A DNA stretch of 64,000 bases from GCA-2720865 sp047630275 (GTDB lineage: Bacteria; Bdellovibrionota; Bacteriovoracia; Bacteriovoracales; Bacteriovoracaceae): NCBI GenBank assembly GCA_047630275.1, contig JBLHVN010000001.1, positions 1,302,001 through 1,366,000 of the forward strand. Direction: 5' to 3'. A model generated the notes under the pieces. That model did no database searches. It saw only the letters and a list, made by a program, of their open reading frames with translations, and was not told the origin of the DNA. The translations under genes were made by a program, and so were the position numbers. Shown piece after piece: positions 35,340 to 44,030 of the stretch (position 1 is the first letter of the stretch; every line of letters starts with the position of its first letter).

Positions 35340-36341
35340 TTAGGGAGTAAAGCCAGTTTTTGTTTCAACCTTCTCTGGAGTTAACTCCATGTACTGCTCA
35401 AACTTAAGCTTAGGCTTTGTTTTATGACCTTCTACATTGATTAAAAAAGGAGCGTACTTTCCGTACTTCTTCCATACGCTTCTGAGCTTATCTTGATCCA
35501 TTGGACAAGTAAAAGTTGTTCCAGAGTCTATGCTCATCTCTTTTAAGCGCGCCTTGATCTTGGCTACTAACTTATCACCGTTAAAAGCAGAGCAATTGAT
35601 TCCTTCGTCAAAGGCATCATCAATATAGTTACTAAAATCGATAGGGTTCTTATCAACTCTAACCCAAGCGTTGTTTTCACAAGTAATATAAGGACCCTTG
35701 TTTTGTCCTAGGATATCCTCATTCTTTTGAAGCATATGATTCCAAAACCTCATGCCATTAAAATTTGCCGTTAGATCACCATAGGCCATGACACCAGTGG
35801 TAGTAGCGCCCATATAGCCTGTTTCAGCCTTGAATCCGTGCTTAAGAGCGGCAGCTATGCCTTTTTTCTTAAGGTAGTTCTTCTTAAAATAGGCAAAGCC
35901 ACTTCCTAAGAAGTGCTCAAATTTATCATCTCCTATAAAGACACCATTCACTTTTAGCATTGAAGCAGAAGGGTCATTAACAACTCGTGCCCAGCCACCT
36001 GGAACTGGTGCTTGATACCATTTCCAGTCCTGGTAAATACTTTCTTTAACAGTTGTTCTGATTCTTTCTAACTCTTCAGTTTGGTAGGCCCAGTTTGAAA
36101 ATTCATCAGTATACTTATTTCTAAATCTTTTTCTTAAGACTTTATAAAGTACTTTCTCATCACAGCCCTTGTTTTCAAGGTTGGCCAGCTCGACGCCTTT
36201 TTGAAGAAGCTCGTTGGCCTTAATATTGACCTTAACTAGAGAGTCTTCTAGAGGGGAGAATCTTCCTGTGAAGCTATCAACTTCAGAGGCCATCACTGTA
36301 GCGCTTAGGCTTAGGGCCAATAGAGTGGTCATCATTTTCAT
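35340..36341 (-). CDS. Secreted protein of unknown function with a D-K-x-x-H membrane-associated region
   Basis: The 333-residue protein has a signal peptide (cleavage after V-M-A, about 18). Around 138-150 is D-D-K-F-E-H-F-L-G-S-G-F-A-Y-F, followed by A-A-L-K-H-G-F-K-A-E-T-G-Y-M-G-A-T-T-T-G-V-M-A-Y-G-D-L-like sequence (given here split: K-A-E-T-G-Y-M-G, then G-V-M-A-Y-G-D-L). D-K-x-x-H-F plus a later Y-G-D-x-x-A-N resembles the periplasmic YfiM/DUF2279 type by eye, but the similarity is weak. Four cysteines lie in the C-terminal half. It is transcribed alone. Confidence 0.6.
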   Translation of the reverse strand: MKMMTTLLALSLSATVMASEVDSFTGRFSPLEDSLVKVNIKANELLQKGVELANLENKGCDEKVLYKVLRKRFRNKYTDEFSNWAYQTEELERIRTTVKESIYQDWKWYQAPVPGGWARVVNDPSASMLKVNGVFIGDDKFEHFLGSGFAYFKKNYLKKKGIAAALKHGFKAETGYMGATTTGVMAYGDLTANFNGMRFWNHMLQKNEDILGQNKGPYITCENNAWVRVDKNPIDFSNYIDDAFDEGINCSAFNGDKLVAKIKARLKEMSIDSGTTFTCPMDQDKLRSVWKKYGKYAPFLINVEGHKTKPKLKFEQYMELTPEKVETKTGFTP

Positions 36342-36462
36342 GTCATTTCCTTTTTAAGTTAATACTTAGTTTTATCATGACCTTGCGGGGCCTTAGAGGG
36401 TTCTTGAAGAATTTACAAGGGGTGTCAGGTTTTTGAGCCCTATGATTATGGGGCTTTAGGAC

Positions 36463-36660
36463 GTCGTCCGCTCTCGCTTTGCCTTCGCGGACATACATTC
36501 CATCCTGGAAATCGTCCGCTCTCAGCTCCTGCCTTCGCGGACATACATTCCATCCTGGAAATCGTCCGCTCTCAGCTCCTGCCTTCGCGGACATACATTC
36601 CATCCTGGAAATCGTCCGCTCTCGGCTCCTGCCTTCGCGGACATACATTCCATCCTGGAA
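36463..36660. repeat. Four tandem copies of a 50-bp palindromic repeat
   Basis: Copies at 36463-36510 (48 bp, diverged), 36511-36560, 36561-36610 and 36611-36660 are nearly identical (one G/A change in the last). Each contains GTCCGC...GCGGAC (a 6-bp stem with 17-nt loop) and TTCCA-TCC-TGGAA, so each can form two hairpins. The array is much richer in G+C than its surroundings. The unit length is not a multiple of three, so the open frame across it is not a repeat protein. There are no spacers, hence no CRISPR. It fills most of the gap of about 380 bases between two minus-strand genes. Confidence 0.9.
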
Positions 36661-36662
36661 AT

Positions 36663-36686
36663 AAAAAAGCCTTTCATTCGAAAGGC
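36663..36686 (-). terminator. Intrinsic terminator of the 822-residue protein gene
   Basis: GAAAGGC/GCCTTTC stem (36669-36675 with 36680-36686), 4-nt loop, followed on the minus strand by six T. Confidence 0.85.
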
Positions 36687-36722
36687 CCTTTTACTCAATT
36701 CTCACTCTTAAATAGTTATTGA

Positions 36723-39191
36723 TTACTTTTCAGCTTTGTATTTAATAAGGCGTTCATCTTTTAGTTTTCCATATCGGTTTGAGATCATCCCAAAGAGGCT
36801 GTCTTTCTTTCCGCCAACTGAGGCCACGCCTCTAAAGTTAAGGGTTCCACCTTTCTTGCTTCCTTTTTTATTCTTAAAGAACTTAGAAAAAGGATTTCCA
36901 CCTTTGCTACCACTTTTCTTTGAGCGCCCTTTTCCGCCGCCACCAAAAGAGAGTCCACCGCCGCCACCGGAGTAGCTAATCTTACGACCACTAATACCAG
37001 TTCCTCCACGAGATCCTCCGCCTCCTGAGCCGCCACCGCCGCCACCAGAAGAAGCTGCTTTACCAACTCCGCCTCCGCCGCCACCGCCAGCTCCACCGCC
37101 GCCGCCTCTTTTCATGCTACCGGCCCCTGGGGAGGGATCGATAAAGGCCGTGGAGTTTTTAGGAGTCCCAACAGTTGTTCCAACTCCTGTAACCCCTTCG
37201 CCGCGTTTTCCGTCATCTGTTTCTGAATCAATACTTGAATCACTTGAATCTTCACGCTGAATCCCAGCGCTTGTATTTTGTCTTGAAAATCCACTTACAT
37301 TGATGCCATTTCCATTAAACTCTCTCCCCCTATCAAACACAGGCCCAACAGCGGCGCATTCAGGAAGGGTAGGATCAGCTTGGCAGATCTCTGCATTAAA
37401 CTCTTCAAAGGTTGGTGCAGCGTTATCTTCGTCAAACTTCTTAACATTATTAATAGCATCACTGATCCTATCTGATTGATCATCAAGGAGCTTAGACTTT
37501 AATAGGTTATCTGCGACGTCCACTCCCGCTTTAATCATGGCCGTCTTAATCTTTTGCCTACAGCTTACTTCGTTCATGATAAGAGAAACTTTTTGATTTG
37601 GTTTAAAAGGCTGTTCACATATTCTTTTGTTATTAAAGTTAGTTTCTACTGAAGGCGAGTTAACTACGCCTCTAATGGCACCCGTTGCTTGAGGAGGAGT
37701 CCCAGGAACTGAGCCAGCAGTATTGGTAGCAGGAGCAGGTTCATTTTCTTTTTCATGAGTGAACTTGAACATTGCCCTTTCACTTGATCCTGATCTTCCC
37801 GCGGTGCCGGGTCTGGCCATATTGGCCATGGTGTTTTCTCTTACCGTAATTGAAATTCCAACATCGTGGGCAGCTTGAACGATAGAATTCTTGTATCTTG
37901 TAAAGAGATCTGTATAGGGGGAGGCGGTTCCTGCAGCGGACTCAGTCATCTTTCTATTACAGGTTCCCATAAGGTCAGCCTGAGTTGGGATAGAGCCTAG
38001 AGCGGCATAGAGAGCTGCCATCTTTGCCCCAGAAAAAGCGGCTCTTGTATCAGTAATCTTCTTTTGTTCATCAGTCATGTCTTTTTGCGCCTGCATACCA
38101 GAAGTAATATCGTTGGCATTTTCTTGCGCCTTGATGCTTGCATCCATAGAGGCTTCTTGGAACTGAAAGGTCTGACCGACCTTCATGGCCTCGCCACCAA
38201 TAAAGGCAGCGTTATACATATCAATGGCCTTGCTACAGGCGGGAAAGTCTTGTGTTTCAACGCCATTTTTCTTGGCGACAATCTTTTGATCAAAGGATCT
38301 TTTAATACTGTCGACGCCTTCAATTGACTTAGCTTCAGCGCTTTCATAGTCAACCTTATCAGTCATAAAGGCGAGGGCCGTACAAAGCTGAATCTTTTGA
38401 GAAATGGCTTTTGCTTCAGTTAGGGATTTTGACATTTGTTCTGCGAAGCCTTGGTTTGTTAAAGGAGCTGTTTGGAGGGCTACAAAAAAGTACCTAAGCT
38501 CTTTTACAAAGCTAAATTTAAAGAGGCTGGCTACATCACTTTGTCTTCCACCACTTCTTACAGTATTGGCCACATCAGACCAGTCGGTTCCTTCAGGAAG
38601 GTACTGCTCACATTTTCCAAAGAGGCTATCCTCAGTGGAAAGGATTCCATTCTCATCAGGAAACTGAATATTTTGAACAGCTTCGTTAGTTTCCTTATTA
38701 AGAGCAAGGTTAATATTTAGATTAGCTGTAGCCTTTTCAACAAATTTCTTAACTTTTTCTAAGCTATTCTCAGTTGTTGGGCCTTGATCTGACTGGTTTC
38801 CTGTTGGTGGCGGATCATCTTTTGGTTCAACTTCTACAGAAGCAAGTTCACGATTATCTGTATTAACCCCGTCTTGCTTTGTGACTTCTATTTCTTCCAC
38901 GTCATCATTTAAATTATTAGTAACTTGAGCCGGAGCTTGAAAATAAGAGTTGGGATCAGTTGGGTCTAATTCCCTAGCTTCTAGATCCGCTTGGATCTTC
39001 TTCGAATCAGCATCAGATAAAGGAGTATTATCATCTCCATAAATCATGACGGCACTTCCATCATCTGCCTCAGCTAGAACAACAACCCTGCCATTGAACT
39101 TAAGAGGCTCATTTGTGTGACCAGCTAAGGAAAAGAGCAGGACACTTAAGAAGAGTAAGGCTTTAAAGATTGCTGTTGGTTTTGTTTTCAT
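36723..39191 (-). CDS. Large secreted Gly-rich protein with the shared C-terminal IS.RY motif
   Basis: The 822-residue protein has a signal peptide (about 1-27). Residues 30-150 are acidic and disordered. Residues 160-440 are helical with several cysteines. Residues 440-640 are mixed. Residues 660-790 are almost pure Gly/Ser with Lys clusters. The last 25 residues form a folded-looking tail (L-F-G-M-I-S-N-R-Y-G-K-L). A related tail ends the protein at 40543-42453 (W-K-V-I-S-A-R-Y-S-K). No domain is recognised. The layout suggests a surface or extracellular structural protein whose tail may be a sorting or anchoring signal; this is inference. A terminator follows. Confidence 0.75.
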   Translation of the reverse strand: MKTKPTAIFKALLFLSVLLFSLAGHTNEPLKFNGRVVVLAEADDGSAVMIYGDDNTPLSDADSKKIQADLEARELDPTDPNSYFQAPAQVTNNLNDDVEEIEVTKQDGVNTDNRELASVEVEPKDDPPPTGNQSDQGPTTENSLEKVKKFVEKATANLNINLALNKETNEAVQNIQFPDENGILSTEDSLFGKCEQYLPEGTDWSDVANTVRSGGRQSDVASLFKFSFVKELRYFFVALQTAPLTNQGFAEQMSKSLTEAKAISQKIQLCTALAFMTDKVDYESAEAKSIEGVDSIKRSFDQKIVAKKNGVETQDFPACSKAIDMYNAAFIGGEAMKVGQTFQFQEASMDASIKAQENANDITSGMQAQKDMTDEQKKITDTRAAFSGAKMAALYAALGSIPTQADLMGTCNRKMTESAAGTASPYTDLFTRYKNSIVQAAHDVGISITVRENTMANMARPGTAGRSGSSERAMFKFTHEKENEPAPATNTAGSVPGTPPQATGAIRGVVNSPSVETNFNNKRICEQPFKPNQKVSLIMNEVSCRQKIKTAMIKAGVDVADNLLKSKLLDDQSDRISDAINNVKKFDEDNAAPTFEEFNAEICQADPTLPECAAVGPVFDRGREFNGNGINVSGFSRQNTSAGIQREDSSDSSIDSETDDGKRGEGVTGVGTTVGTPKNSTAFIDPSPGAGSMKRGGGGGAGGGGGGGVGKAASSGGGGGGSGGGGSRGGTGISGRKISYSGGGGGLSFGGGGKGRSKKSGSKGGNPFSKFFKNKKGSKKGGTLNFRGVASVGGKKDSLFGMISNRYGKLKDERLIKYKAEK

Positions 39192-39421
39192 AATTAGTCC
39201 AATTCATAGTTTCTTAGTACTATTTTACTTCTCCTTTACGGTTACTTGAGTGAAAAACTTGAGTAAGTGGATTTTAGCCTGAAAATGGGGTAACTTAAGG
39301 TCTAAGTCTTTGTTTATACGAGGAGAATTTAGAGGGAGGACCCTTTGCCTAAGTGAGCGGTTTGCCTTAAATTGATGGCAAAACTTTGTAAACATCTGTT
39401 TGTACATAAGGACTGTTCTTA

Positions 39422-39841
39422 ATGGAAGCGACCACTTTTCAATACCCTATACGAATACTTGAAAAACACCTGGATACCTTTGGGCATGTAAACAACGCTA
39501 CCTATTTAGAGCTCTACGAAGAGGCCAGGTGGGATTTTATTGAAAGAAATGGATATGGGCTAAAGAAGATTCAAGAGACGGGCATAGGGCCTGTTATCTT
39601 AGAGTTAAAGCTTAAGTTTAAGCGCGAGCTTAAGAACAGAGAAGAGATCACTATAACCAGCGTCTTTAAGGAGATGAAGAATCAAAAGGTCATGGTTCTT
39701 TATCAGCAAATGCTAAAAAGTGATGGCAGCGTAGCTTCAGATTTAGAGTTAGAAGTAGGGGTCTTTGATCTAAGAAAAAGAAGCCTCATCAACCCTGACA
39801 CGGGTTGGTTAAAATCAGTGGGTGTTAGTAATTTGGATTAA
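39422..39841 (+). CDS. 4-hydroxybenzoyl-CoA thioesterase family protein (YbgC-like)
   Basis: The 139-residue protein has the hot-dog signature D-T-F-G-H-V-N-N-A-T-Y-L-E-L-Y-E-E-A-R (residues 17-35), with the usual D/H-x-x-G-H-V-N-N and Y-x-x-x-x-E-x-A-R, then strand E-I-T-I-T-S-V. It cleaves acyl-CoA thioesters; the chain length is unknown. It overlaps the convergent VanY-type gene by 17 bp. Confidence 0.9.
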   Translation: MEATTFQYPIRILEKHLDTFGHVNNATYLELYEEARWDFIERNGYGLKKIQETGIGPVILELKLKFKRELKNREEITITSVFKEMKNQKVMVLYQQMLKSDGSVASDLELEVGVFDLRKRSLINPDTGWLKSVGVSNLD

Positions 39842-40529
39842 CATTTACTACGTAGCGCTGATAGATGGTCTCTGCATGATCAAGAACAATATCTCTAAGG
39901 GCCATGTTCTTATAGGCGTCACTTTCTAGGAACTTTTTAAAAACATCAAAGCTAAACTCACTTAGGTACTCATCGGCTATGGGCCTAAAACTAAGATGCC
40001 ACATCTCAGGGGCCACGCCTCCTCGGTCAACATCATAAGGTCTATAAAACCCAAAGGCCTCTCTATCACTTATCCTTTTATCAAGCCAAGAGGAGAGTTT
40101 CCCAAAGATTCCACCTTCTGAGTATTCTGAAGGAACTAACTGAACTCTGTAGTTTGGATCTGTTAAGGCCTTTTTATCAATGACATCAATATCTGTTCCA
40201 AAGTGATGACGGCTCACTCCAGGAAGAGCGCTCCATCTTAAGATGCGAAAGACAACTTCTTCTTTAGTTAATGAATCAAACTCTAGAGGCTCTCCATCAT
40301 CTCCTAGAAGAGGTCTAAGACCCTCTGCCTTATTATTCCAAATCTGTAGTTGTTCTTCAAAAGGGCGAAAGGTGCTAATGGCCGTGAGGTCAAAGCCTTC
40401 AACGGCCGCCTCTTGTTTGAGAGAATTAAACGCAATAAGGACTTCCTGGTGAACCAGGTAGTCTTCATTGAGTTTGGTAAGGTGGTTTTGAGTTCTTCCC
40501 GTAAACTGATCTAGTCTTTCTTGATTCAA
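39825..40529 (-). CDS. VanY-type D-alanyl-D-alanine carboxypeptidase (LAS metallopeptidase)
   Basis: About 234-244 residues. The frame opens with TTG at 40559, inside the upstream gene; a TTG at 40529, preceded by AAAGG about nine bases upstream, seems the better start. The zinc motif S-R-H-H-F-G-T-D-I-D-V (S-x-H-x-x-G-x-A/D-x-D) and the later E-M-W-H-L-S-F are those of the VanY/DdcY family. F-R-P-F-E-E-Q-L-Q-I-W is the usual S/T-x-x-R-P-x-x-x-Q strand-helix. It trims D-Ala or related residues from peptidoglycan stems. I see no signal peptide, so it may act in the cytoplasm or be exported by another route. Confidence 0.85.
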   Translation of the reverse strand: MNQERLDQFTGRTQNHLTKLNEDYLVHQEVLIAFNSLKQEAAVEGFDLTAISTFRPFEEQLQIWNNKAEGLRPLLGDDGEPLEFDSLTKEEVVFRILRWSALPGVSRHHFGTDIDVIDKKALTDPNYRVQLVPSEYSEGGIFGKLSSWLDKRISDREAFGFYRPYDVDRGGVAPEMWHLSFRPIADEYLSEFSFDVFKKFLESDAYKNMALRDIVLDHAETIYQRYVVNVNPNY

Positions 40530-40542
40530 GATTTTATGCCTT

Positions 40543-42453
40543 TTATTTATTATCTCCAAAAAGTCTTCTCATAGCACTCTTAGAGTACCTTGCAGAGATG
40601 ACCTTCCAAATAGAGACACCTTTATTTTTTACAATATCATTATCTTCGTAATCATACTTTTTTTCTTCCATAGCGCCCATCACTTTTCCGCTGCCTCCGC
40701 CGCTATTTAAAAAGGCAAAGTCATCTCCGCCTCTTTTAGAAGAACTAGCTGCTCTAAGACCACTACCTCCACCAAGAAGGGCTTTTTTACTAATGCCTGA
40801 TGACTTCTCTGCTGCAGCTATCGAGTTTGCAAGAGTCCCTGTCGTTGGTCTACCTGAAGAAGCTAAGCTTCCTAGTGTTGAGCTGGCTGCAGCTGCTATT
40901 TGCTTAGGAGTTATTCTCTTTAAAGCCTCTTTGCCAATTTTATCCGCATCTAAGTTAATAGGAGGAAGACCCTCAGCTTTTCTATCTTCATTTGTTTTCG
41001 CTATTAATTGATCTACCGCTTTTCGAGTCTTGGATAATTGATTGTTTAAACTGCCACCGTTAAGTGAGCCAAGGGAAGTATTTCCATTAGCCAGGTTATT
41101 TACGGCCGAAGAGAGACCTGGCACACCAAGAGCCGTTCCAAGAGAGCTTAAAGAATTTGTTCCCATAGGCACTTTTAAACAAGCATTCTCACCAGTTGAT
41201 TTATTGATCATACGGCGGCATTGACATTTCTTATCAACTTGGCCGCTAACAAGCATACAAACCTTCATCTTAGGATCAACCTTACCCTTATAGTCAGTAG
41301 CAGCTACCATAAGGTTTTGATCATTCTCGGCCCAAAGTGCTTGGCACTTGTTTGACTTAGTTCGGTCTTGATTCTTACTACCATCATTTTCATAACAATA
41401 ACATTGAGGATTCTGAAGATCATTTCTAGCAGTAGGAGTGCAGTAGCCTGATCCTTCCATTGTATCTTTAAATTTAGCGATTGTTTCTTCTACGCCTTTT
41501 GCATTTCTTTTGGCTTCGTCTTCTTGTTTTGCGGCCATTCCTCTTAAGATTAGAGACCATGCTCCACTAGCTAGAGAGGCCCACATTACATGTGTAGAAT
41601 TTAAAAGGAAGATCGAAGCACTTTTAGGATCTGCATCTGCAGCCACAGTAGCATTGTTCAAAATATCACAAGGATTAGTCATCGGAACAGCACCAACAGA
41701 CGCAGTTGAGGCAGCTAATGCTGCTTTGGCGCTTATCTTTTCATAAATGGCAAAGCCTAAAGCAGCTGAGAAAGCAATCATTTGAAGTGTGTAAGCATTT
41801 TTTCTAGTCTTAGCGAGGCTAGCTACTTGATTCTGTTCTTCTTTAAGATATTCAAGTGCATTTAATTGGGCATTATAAGCATCTTCGTCAGCTTGCTCAG
41901 AATTATACTTATCACCAATCTTTTTGAATTTCTTTTTGGCCGTCAAGCGCATATAGATTTCAGTTAAGACCATAATAACTGCGCCGCCCATATAGATTTT
42001 TCTTGAAGTACACATATTCTCAGGAGCAGGCTTAGCTCCGGATGTAGCGTTAATAGCCATCCCTGCGTAAATAGCTTGGCCTATAGTTCCTAAGGTCGCA
42101 AGGTTTTGATCAGTTGAACTTCCATCATCACCAGCACTGACACCAGTTTCATTCGAAGCATAATTATCATGACAAGTTTTTCTTTTATCAGGATCAACCA
42201 TCTCTGCACATTCTTTAAACTTTTCGCGTTCAACTGCTGCTTCTGCTGTAGTCACGCATCTGTTTAGACGGCAAACCCATTCTCTTGATTTATCTGAATA
42301 ACAGTCCCTTTGTTTTTTATCCATCGCCACATCATTAGGATAGCTACAAGATTCTTGAGCAAGCAAAACAGTAGGAAGAGCAGGAGACATAACTGAAAAG
42401 ATCAGAGCTAAGTTTAAAAATTGAATAGCGATAAATTTTATTGTCTTTTGCAT
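40543..42453 (-). CDS. Large exported Cys- and Gly-rich protein with membrane segments and the shared C-terminal IS.RY motif
   Basis: The 636-residue protein has a signal/TM segment (about 8-32). Residues 35-95 have paired cysteines. Three hydrophobic stretches follow (Y-M-G-G-A-V-I-M-V-L near 160, M-I-A-F-S-A-A-L-G-F near 230, W-A-S-L-A-S-G-A-W near 305). A Cys cluster (C-Y-C-Y, C-Q-C-R-R) lies at about 350-420. A low-complexity Ser/Gly/Leu region precedes the tail V-S-I-W-K-V-I-S-A-R-Y-S-K near 613-627. The tail resembles that of the 822-residue protein at 36723-39191. No family is recognised. A terminator is not visible and the VanY-type gene follows directly. Confidence 0.75.
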   Translation of the reverse strand: MQKTIKFIAIQFLNLALIFSVMSPALPTVLLAQESCSYPNDVAMDKKQRDCYSDKSREWVCRLNRCVTTAEAAVEREKFKECAEMVDPDKRKTCHDNYASNETGVSAGDDGSSTDQNLATLGTIGQAIYAGMAINATSGAKPAPENMCTSRKIYMGGAVIMVLTEIYMRLTAKKKFKKIGDKYNSEQADEDAYNAQLNALEYLKEEQNQVASLAKTRKNAYTLQMIAFSAALGFAIYEKISAKAALAASTASVGAVPMTNPCDILNNATVAADADPKSASIFLLNSTHVMWASLASGAWSLILRGMAAKQEDEAKRNAKGVEETIAKFKDTMEGSGYCTPTARNDLQNPQCYCYENDGSKNQDRTKSNKCQALWAENDQNLMVAATDYKGKVDPKMKVCMLVSGQVDKKCQCRRMINKSTGENACLKVPMGTNSLSSLGTALGVPGLSSAVNNLANGNTSLGSLNGGSLNNQLSKTRKAVDQLIAKTNEDRKAEGLPPINLDADKIGKEALKRITPKQIAAAASSTLGSLASSGRPTTGTLANSIAAAEKSSGISKKALLGGGSGLRAASSSKRGGDDFAFLNSGGGSGKVMGAMEEKKYDYEDNDIVKNKGVSIWKVISARYSKSAMRRLFGDNK

Positions 42454-42645
42454 TCTTTCCCCAGCATGGATTTTAATTCTTTTTACTATTATAAGAGAGC
42501 TTCGGGTTTGAGGGGAGACTTTGATTGAATCTTATTTAGTTTTTTTTAACTAAGTGCATGATTTTAGGCGTGGGAGGGGCATTTTCAAGGGATAAATCAT
42601 AGGCTAGATTGCCTTTTTGATAGCCCTTTTAAATTGGCAGTCCCT

Positions 42646-43248
42646 ATGAAACTTAGTGTTTTACTCATGTTTATCTCAATTGAGCTCTTTGGGGCTGAGT
42701 CTTCTTGGCGCTCAGGGGATGTTCTTCTTATTCCTCTAAACTGTTATAGCTGCCGTTATATTGAGTCTGAATCAAAGGCCCCTTTTTCTCATTCAGGTCT
42801 CTTATTAAAAATAAATGGACAGTGGAGGGTGACTCAATCTTTAGGAGAAGTTTCTTCATTAAGCGTTGCTAAGTTCTTAAGTATGGGAAGAAAAGGAGAG
42901 AAGGCCCTTCACCTTCGAGCTAAGTTCTTAAAAAAGAACTTAGCCGACAAGGAGATGGAGAAGGTCTTTAACCGAGACTTTAAAGGTCTTGGCTTTGACC
43001 CTGAATACAGGTGGAATAACTTTCAGGCCGATGGGAGTGAGTTATTATATTGCTCTGAATACATAACTAAGTTCTTAAATAGATTCCTCTCTAAAAAGAT
43101 TATTCCTAAGGCGATGGATTATTCTAATAACTGGGACTATTGGTTTAACTATTTTAACGGTGACGTTCCTCAAGGGGAAGCTGGCAATAGCCCCGCTGAT
43201 TTTTATTTCTCAAAAGATTTTAAAAAGATTAAGTATCTTTCCCTTTAA
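42646..43248 (+). CDS. Periplasmic permuted NlpC/P60 (YiiX-like papain-fold) hydrolase
   Basis: The start is the ATG at 42646 (MKLSVLLMF), 200 residues; a TTG at 42634 is less likely. The signal peptide ends near F-G-A (about 15). The mature protein has G-D-V-L-L-I-P near 23, S-H-S-G-L-L (His49) and L-Y-C-S-E-Y-I (Cys136): the His-first, Cys-later order of permuted papain-fold enzymes (YiiX/DUF830, lecithin-retinol-acyltransferase-like). Likely a periplasmic amidase or peptidase acting on peptidoglycan peptides or lipids. It converges on the subtilase gene with 4-bp overlap. Confidence 0.75.
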   Translation: MKLSVLLMFISIELFGAESSWRSGDVLLIPLNCYSCRYIESESKAPFSHSGLLLKINGQWRVTQSLGEVSSLSVAKFLSMGRKGEKALHLRAKFLKKNLADKEMEKVFNRDFKGLGFDPEYRWNNFQADGSELLYCSEYITKFLNRFLSKKIIPKAMDYSNNWDYWFNYFNGDVPQGEAGNSPADFYFSKDFKKIKYLSL

Positions 43249-44000
43249 AAAGTAGGAAGGGGCTTATCATGGTTTATGACTTTAATAGATTTTGAAGATC
43301 TTTTTAAGCAAGGTTCAAGCTTATTTAAAGGGCAAGTCTTTAAGGCTTTTCCAAGGGCCGTAGCCGCGGCCTTAGATGATCCATTAAGATAACTCTCTTC
43401 ACTATCACCAGAGAAAAAGTAATCAATCTTATCAGAGTACATTCTTCTTGAATCAACCATGGCGTCATTGAATTTTGTGTTCTTACTAGGAGAGTAAGAG
43501 CCAATGAGAAAGATTCTTTGTGAATCTTTAAGTTCTTGTGGATAGAGGTAAGTCTTAGCTTTAATGCCACCCTCTTTTGTTCCTGAAGAAACAAAACTAG
43601 GGATGTTGAATTTGGGAAAGCTTACTTTTTTCTTCGTGGGGTAGCCCGCTGCGATGAGAAGAATGTCTAACTTCTTTTTCATTGAATAATCAAAGGCCGC
43701 TTCCCAATAGGGGAGGCGTTGCTCACCATCTTTGTTAAAAACAACAATAGGATAGACCTCAACATTTTTAGGGGCGTGCTTTAAGAACTCCTCTAAAACC
43801 AGTTGACCATGAAGGCGAGGATGATTTCTCTTTAAAGTGCAGATATTTCCTAGGTCTTCTTTAGTTGCGTTAAAGACTTCTTTATATTGTTTGCCACAAA
43901 ATCCAGTATCGATAATACCTACTTTTAAGTTGGCGGCAAATAGGCTTGGAATAAAAAAAAGGGCCAGTAAGAATACTGACCCTGTTTTATTAATGATCAT
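43245..44000 (-). CDS. Minimal secreted subtilisin-like serine peptidase (S8)
   Basis: The 251-residue protein has a signal peptide (about 1-23). The subtilase triad is visible in order: V-G-I-I-D-T-G (Asp31), R-L-H-G-Q-L-V (His64), and N-G-S-S-K-A-A-A (Ser209, in place of G-T-S-M-A-A-P). An I-A-A-G-Y-P-T segment lies where the oxyanion Asn (A-A-G-N) normally is, with Tyr in that place. At about 230 mature residues it is shorter than most S8 enzymes and has no obvious propeptide. The missing oxyanion Asn means activity is uncertain. Alone on its strand between two other secreted proteins. Confidence 0.65.
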   Translation of the reverse strand: MIINKTGSVFLLALFFIPSLFAANLKVGIIDTGFCGKQYKEVFNATKEDLGNICTLKRNHPRLHGQLVLEEFLKHAPKNVEVYPIVVFNKDGEQRLPYWEAAFDYSMKKKLDILLIAAGYPTKKKVSFPKFNIPSFVSSGTKEGGIKAKTYLYPQELKDSQRIFLIGSYSPSKNTKFNDAMVDSRRMYSDKIDYFFSGDSEESYLNGSSKAAATALGKALKTCPLNKLEPCLKRSSKSIKVINHDKPLPTF

Positions 44001-44030
44001 TTGATCATTCTAGCACTAAATCTTAATCTC

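Noticed and set aside
36343..36664. Open frames across the 50-bp repeats on both strands; possible CRISPR
   Set aside because: Unit length is not a multiple of three, there is no ribosome binding site, and copies are head-to-tail without spacers.
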